Origin: Cardiobacterium sp963553325
GTDB lineage: Bacteria; Pseudomonadota; Gammaproteobacteria; Cardiobacteriales; Cardiobacteriaceae
Length of the DNA: 16,399 nt
NCBI GenBank assembly: GCA_963553325.1
Contig: CAUVOF010000047.1
Coordinates: 1 to 16,399 of the forward strand
Direction: 5' to 3'
The translations under genes were made by a program, and so were the position numbers. This document shows, piece after piece, positions 13,720 to 16,399 of the stretch. The notes beneath the pieces were generated by a model. That model was not told the DNA's origin. It searched no databases and saw nothing but the letters and a program-made list of their open reading frames with translations. Every line of letters starts with the position of its first letter. Position 1 is the first letter of the stretch.

Positions 13720-14252
13720 TCGGTTGGCATTTGTGTCAGTCTGCGGTGAAACTCGTAATGAGTAATCTTCGGCTCTTTAAAGATCTCAATTTTTACCGTC
13801 ATTTTTGTGGTGGTTTTTCCTAACATGATGTCACCTTCCGTTGTCACCAGGTCTTTGGCGCCGACCATTTTTACTTCGGTCGAAAAAGTCACATCCGCAT
13901 AATCCTTAAACCAATTCTCTTGGTCAACCCGGTACTCGGACAAATGATCCCAAACATAGCCATTTTTTTCGCTATCCGGTCTTTGAAAATGCCTCGCCGA
14001 TTCGTTGAAATAATTACAGACTTCCGTTTTGCTACCATTCTCGATGTGATAGCGATAGCGTGTGTATTTGTCGTCAATAATCAGTGTGGCATCTGGTGCC
14101 AATAAATCACATAATGCCTGTGGATTGGCCTCGCGGTTAAAATTGACCTGTTCAACCACCCATGGCCGTAAATAGGCATCATTGAATGCCTGGTAATTGT
14201 GGAATACATAAGTTGCCACAGCCAATAAAATCAGAACCAATATATGTATCAT
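13716..14252 (-). CDS. Membrane-anchored or secreted protein of unknown function
   Basis: This 178-residue protein begins with a single hydrophobic segment (MIHILVLILLAVATYVF), with no lipobox and no clear cleavage site, so it is likely anchored with the rest in the periplasm. The mature part contains NREANPQALCDLLAPDATLIIDD and ends in beta-rich sequence (TTTKMTVKIEIFKEPKITHYEFHRRL). The order of a helical start, the LLAPDATL turn and later long strands recalls NTF2-like folds, but that is only an impression. Two cysteines occur (ALCDLL, EVCNYF). AGGA lies about 9 bp before the ATG. It follows the agmatinase gene by 53 bp in the same direction and overlaps the end of cca. Confidence 0.75.
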   Translation of the reverse strand: MIHILVLILLAVATYVFHNYQAFNDAYLRPWVVEQVNFNREANPQALCDLLAPDATLIIDDKYTRYRYHIENGSKTEVCNYFNESARHFQRPDSEKNGYVWDHLSEYRVDQENWFKDYADVTFSTEVKMVGAKDLVTTEGDIMLGKTTTKMTVKIEIFKEPKITHYEFHRRLTQMPTD

Positions 14253-14305
14253 GCTTGATCGTCCTTTTTTGAAATTTGCTTAACTGACAGAATTCCTTCT
14301 ATCTT

Positions 14306-15184
14306 TCAATTTTTACCTGCGCGCTCAACAATGCCCATCATTTTGTAGGCAAGGTCGGCAGCAGTGAAATCATAAACATGCAGCCCGCGAATGGGCGCGA
14401 ACTCCACCAAATCCATGCCAACCACTTGTCGCTGACGGGCGACAGAGGTCAATAAATCCAGCAACTGCCACCAACCGAGGCCGCCCGGTACCGGTGTTCC
14501 CGTGGCGGGCATCAACGCTGCATCCAGGCCATCAATATCAACGGTAATATAAATTTTCTCTGGGAAATGCAGCGGCAGGCTCAAGTCATGCAGCGGCGGG
14601 CGACAAATATCGCGTGCATCGTAAGCGCTGATTTGTGCCGGAAACTCGTCGCGTACCGCTTGCTCGTCCAAGCTCATCGCGCGCACGCCGATTTGGCAAA
14701 GTGGCACACCTTCATCCACCAGCCGTTTCATCACACAGGCATGGCTCCAAATACTGCCTTCGTAGTTTTCCCGTAGGTCAGCGTGCGCATCAAATTGCAC
14801 CACACCAATGCGCTCACCAGGATAAGCGTCGGCAACGCCCATCACCGCGCCATAACTGACGGTATGCTCACCGCCTAACACAAAGGGCAAATTGCCTTGG
14901 GCGACAACATCGCGTACCCGCTCACGGATGCGCAGCAAGACGTCGCCTGGCTCGCCCCGGCAATCGATTGTTGGGTGGGTGTAGATGCCGGCACGGCAGG
15001 GTTCGCTGCCCAATTGGTCATAGGTTTCCAGTTGGTCGGATGCCTCGATGATGGCAGCCGGACCGTCCGCTGTCCCGCCACCATAGCTAACGGTTTTTTC
15101 GTAAGGCGCGGGGATAATGTGGAAACGCGCACTGCCCGGTGCGGGTTGGCTGATTTCGGAGCCAAGAAAGATGCGGTTGGGCAT
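14306..15184 (-). CDS. speB: Agmatinase (arginase/ureohydrolase family)
   Basis: This 292-residue cytoplasmic enzyme would hydrolyse agmatine to putrescine and urea with two manganese ions. All metal-binding motifs of the ureohydrolase family are present: GGEH (104-107), DAHADLR (132-138), SHA (147-149) and DIDGLD (216-221), the last continuing to ATGTPVPGGL. The start is supported by a strong AGGAGGT at 4-bp spacing before the ATG at 15184. No arginine decarboxylase gene lies in the window, so the agmatine supply is encoded elsewhere or the substrate is another guanidino compound. Agmatinase is favoured over arginase by overall pattern, with some doubt about specificity. The upstream region carries several small dyads. 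Confidence 0.88.
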   Translation of the reverse strand: MPNRIFLGSEISQPAPGSARFHIIPAPYEKTVSYGGGTADGPAAIIEASDQLETYDQLGSEPCRAGIYTHPTIDCRGEPGDVLLRIRERVRDVVAQGNLPFVLGGEHTVSYGAVMGVADAYPGERIGVVQFDAHADLRENYEGSIWSHACVMKRLVDEGVPLCQIGVRAMSLDEQAVRDEFPAQISAYDARDICRPPLHDLSLPLHFPEKIYITVDIDGLDAALMPATGTPVPGGLGWWQLLDLLTSVARQRQVVGMDLVEFAPIRGLHVYDFTAADLAYKMMGIVERAGKN

Positions 15185-15385
15185 TATGACCTCCTGTCGA
15201 TATGAACGAATATTGCTGCCGTGAACGGCAGGGAATATCGGCTAGGTTTTGCATCCATGATGCGGAAATTTTTCATGATTTTAACGAGATATGGGAAAGT
15301 AAAGTGGTGTTGCATGGCAACTGCTCCCATTGTAACCAAAGTGTTACAGATTGCCAATGTGTCCGCAATCATCTGCAGGCCATAA
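15185..15385 (-). promoter_or_regulatory. speB upstream region with three small dyads
   Basis: The gap contains CTGCCG-TGAA-CGGCAG (15216-15231), a hairpin in the speB leader; GTTGC-ATG-GCAAC (15309-15321); and TGTAAC-N6-GTTACA (15331-15348), an 18-bp operator-like palindrome. A possible minus-strand -10, TAAAAT, lies at 15278-15283, without a good -35. The dyads are exact; binding by a regulator is inferred. Confidence 0.45.
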
Positions 15386-15409
15386 AAAAGCCCGCTGTTG
15401 CGGGCTTTT
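15386..15409 (-). terminator. Terminator after the Ala-rich lipoprotein gene
   Basis: On the minus strand AAAAGCCCGC, loop AACA, GCGGGCTTTT extends into a run of six Ts (positions 15389 down to 15384). It lies 16 bp past the stop codon of the lipoprotein gene and separates it from speB. Confidence 0.9.
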
Positions 15410-15425
15410 GCGTGTAGCGACGGTT

Positions 15426-15785
15426 TTATTGGTTGGCCGCTGGCGCTTCTTGGGTTTCTGCCGGCTTGTCGCCTTCAGTAGCAGGTGCAGTCGCTTCGGC
15501 TACGCTAGCAGCGGCTTCATGAACGTGCTCTTTGGCACCATCTGCGCCCTCTTTAACGCTCTCCACCGCAGCAGCGGCAGTTTCTTTTACCGCATCGGTG
15601 GCTTCGCTTGCCGCTGCTTGTGCTTTGTCAGCGGTTTCTTTTGCGGCTTCAGCGGTGCTGGCTGCGGCTTCTTTCACTTCAGCAGCGGGCGCGGCGCTTT
15701 CTTTGCTTTTGTCCTTGCCGTCGTCGCAGGCGCTAAGCAAGCTAGCGGCGACTAAGGTGGCGAGCATCAGTTTGTGCATTTGCAT
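15426..15785 (-). CDS. Ala/Lys/Glu-rich repeat lipoprotein
   Basis: This 119-residue protein has a lipoprotein signal peptide ending LVAASLLSAC (lipid site C20), followed by DD. By the E. coli +2 rule, aspartate after the cysteine suggests retention in the inner membrane, though that rule is not universal. The mature part is almost entirely Ala, Glu, Lys, Thr and Ser in loosely repeating units such as EAAASTAEAAKETADKAQA and AVESVKEGADGAKEHV. This predicts a long amphipathic helix or coiled coil, like LEA-type or apolipoprotein-like sequences. The tail (PATEGDKPAETQEAPAANQ) is probably disordered. GAGG sits 6 bp before the first ATG, preferred over the one two codons later. It stands alone with a TATACT box upstream and a terminator. 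An envelope-spacing or stress role is only a guess. Confidence 0.85.
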   Translation of the reverse strand: MQMHKLMLATLVAASLLSACDDGKDKSKESAAPAAEVKEAAASTAEAAKETADKAQAAASEATDAVKETAAAAVESVKEGADGAKEHVHEAAASVAEATAPATEGDKPAETQEAPAANQ

Positions 15786-15819
15786 AAGTACCTCGTTTTG
15801 TTTTGAAGGGTCGCGGCGC

Positions 15820-15825
15820 AGTATA
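15820..15825 (-). promoter_or_regulatory. Candidate -10 box for the Ala-rich lipoprotein gene
   Basis: The minus strand reads TATACT, 34 bp before the ATG at 15785. No good -35 hexamer stands at 16-18 bp. The call rests on the hexamer and its position. Confidence 0.45.
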
Positions 15826-15935
15826 GTAGTTTTTCCCGTTATAAAACCTAAGAAACGGCAATATTTGTTAAAAATTGGCTAACCACACTTCATTTGGTGG
15901 TTGTTTTGGGGTTCACCACCTGTAATTCGCCAGCG

Positions 15936-16334
15936 CTATTTCCCCTCAATTTCCGGAATACATGGCGAGAGATAATAGTCATCTGCCTCCGTGAGGCATC
16001 CTTTCTTCAGAACAAAGATACGGAAAGCGTTATTTTTGTACTCGTCTTCGTCATCACGACAGGAAAGAATGCCGTATGAGCCAGGCGCTTTTTCTGTCAA
16101 TAGCTGGAAAAATGTCATGATGTCATGCCATTCCTGTGAGCGATGATTACTGTATCCGAGAAACCAGCAACGCAAATTGCCATTGAAATAACGTATGCCG
16201 CTTGCAAAATTGTCTGCGGCAATTGCTGCCAACCCAGCGATGAGCATTTCCTCAATTTCGTGAAATTGTGCTTCGTGGGCTTCGCTTTCTTGGTAATGGG
16301 GCAGTATGGTTGCCCAGCCTTGGTATTCAAACAC
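15936..16334 (-). CDS. Imm7-like immunity protein
   Basis: This 132-residue protein starts at GTG (16334) with AGGA 9 bp upstream. The pattern FEYQGWATI at the start, APGSYGILSCRDDEDE in the middle and GCLTEADDYYLSPCIPEIEG at the end agrees with the Imm7 family as I remember it, a group of cytoplasmic immunity proteins that neutralise polymorphic toxin domains. It has no signal peptide. No toxin gene lies in the window: downstream is the lipoprotein gene, and upstream an insertion element begins 15 bp from the start codon. The Shine-Dalgarno site overlaps the element's CTAG target. It is thus either an orphan immunity gene or one cut off from its toxin partner by the insertion. The local sequence is more AT-rich than the housekeeping genes, as often in acquired modules. 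Confidence 0.75.
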   Translation of the reverse strand: MFEYQGWATILPHYQESEAHEAQFHEIEEMLIAGLAAIAADNFASGIRYFNGNLRCWFLGYSNHRSQEWHDIMTFFQLLTEKAPGSYGILSCRDDEDEYKNNAFRIFVLKKGCLTEADDYYLSPCIPEIEGK

Positions 16335-16345
16335 GATGTTATTTC

Positions 16346-16399
16346 CTAGGGCGTGTTGACAATTATGCGAGGCTCAAAATCGTAGCAGCCAAATAAATA
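16346..16399 (+). mobile_element. Left end of an insertion element running out of the window
   Basis: CTAG (16346-16349) is followed by GGCGTGTTGACAATT (16350-16364), identical to one end of the 109-bp miniature transposon at 9642-9750. The following 35 bp differ from that element's interior, so this is a different member, possibly a full insertion sequence. No coding sequence is visible before the window ends. The end contains a consensus TTGACA (16356-16361) pointing inward, a possible -35 for its transposase. Confidence 0.72.

Noticed and set aside
15896..15920. GGTGGT...ACCACC hairpin after the immunity gene as a terminator
   Set aside because: The stem is only 6 bp and no T-run follows on the minus strand.

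Overview
The window looks like the chromosome of a Gram-negative proteobacterium, most likely a gammaproteobacterium. It encodes periplasmic and lipoprotein products (a signal-peptide cyclophilin, an NlpE-type lipoprotein, an Ala-rich lipoprotein), a cytochrome c maturation ATPase, and a CCA-adding enzyme whose first half reads like the E. coli protein as I remember it. Base composition is moderately GC-rich in genes. A relative of Cardiobacterium would fit, but that is inference; no rRNA or other decisive marker is present.

Layout. Positions 1-282 hold repeat DNA: the right end of one small palindromic element, an 18-bp tandem duplication, and a complete 196-bp element (74-269). On the minus strand follow ccmA and a translationally coupled pair of cyclophilins (ppiB, ppiA); cysS runs divergently on the plus strand and ends in a strong terminator (3437-3478). 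After a 320-bp gap comes a lactate module on the plus strand, lldD and lldP, with a terminator-like hairpin in the lldD leader and another between the genes. Converging on it from the minus strand is a CstA-type carbon starvation/pyruvate transporter preceded by a 71-residue CxxC protein, with a HAD phosphatase further upstream. At 9585-9850 a second, inverted copy of the small element is split by a 109-bp miniature transposon. Then on the plus strand come a SulP transporter, an NlpE-like lipoprotein, a small unknown protein and cca. On the minus strand follow an anchored unknown protein, an agmatinase-family enzyme, an Ala-rich lipoprotein and an Imm7-like immunity protein. The window ends inside another insertion element whose terminal repeat matches that of the 109-bp miniature transposon.

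How the genes fit together. lldP (L-lactate uptake), lldD (L-lactate to pyruvate, electrons to quinone) and cstA (probable pyruvate or small-substrate uptake) form a three-carbon-acid cluster. The others are mostly housekeeping genes separated by repeat insertions.

Most notable. The small repeats resemble the Correia (CREE/nemis) elements of Neisseria: TATAG-type ends, 24-bp terminal inverted repeats, and an internal GACAGTACAGATAGTACGG block very close to the Correia core as I remember it. They add perfect 14-bp-stem hairpins. A second miniature transposon family has landed inside one copy at a CTAG site, and a related element sits 15 bp from the start codon of the orphan immunity gene.
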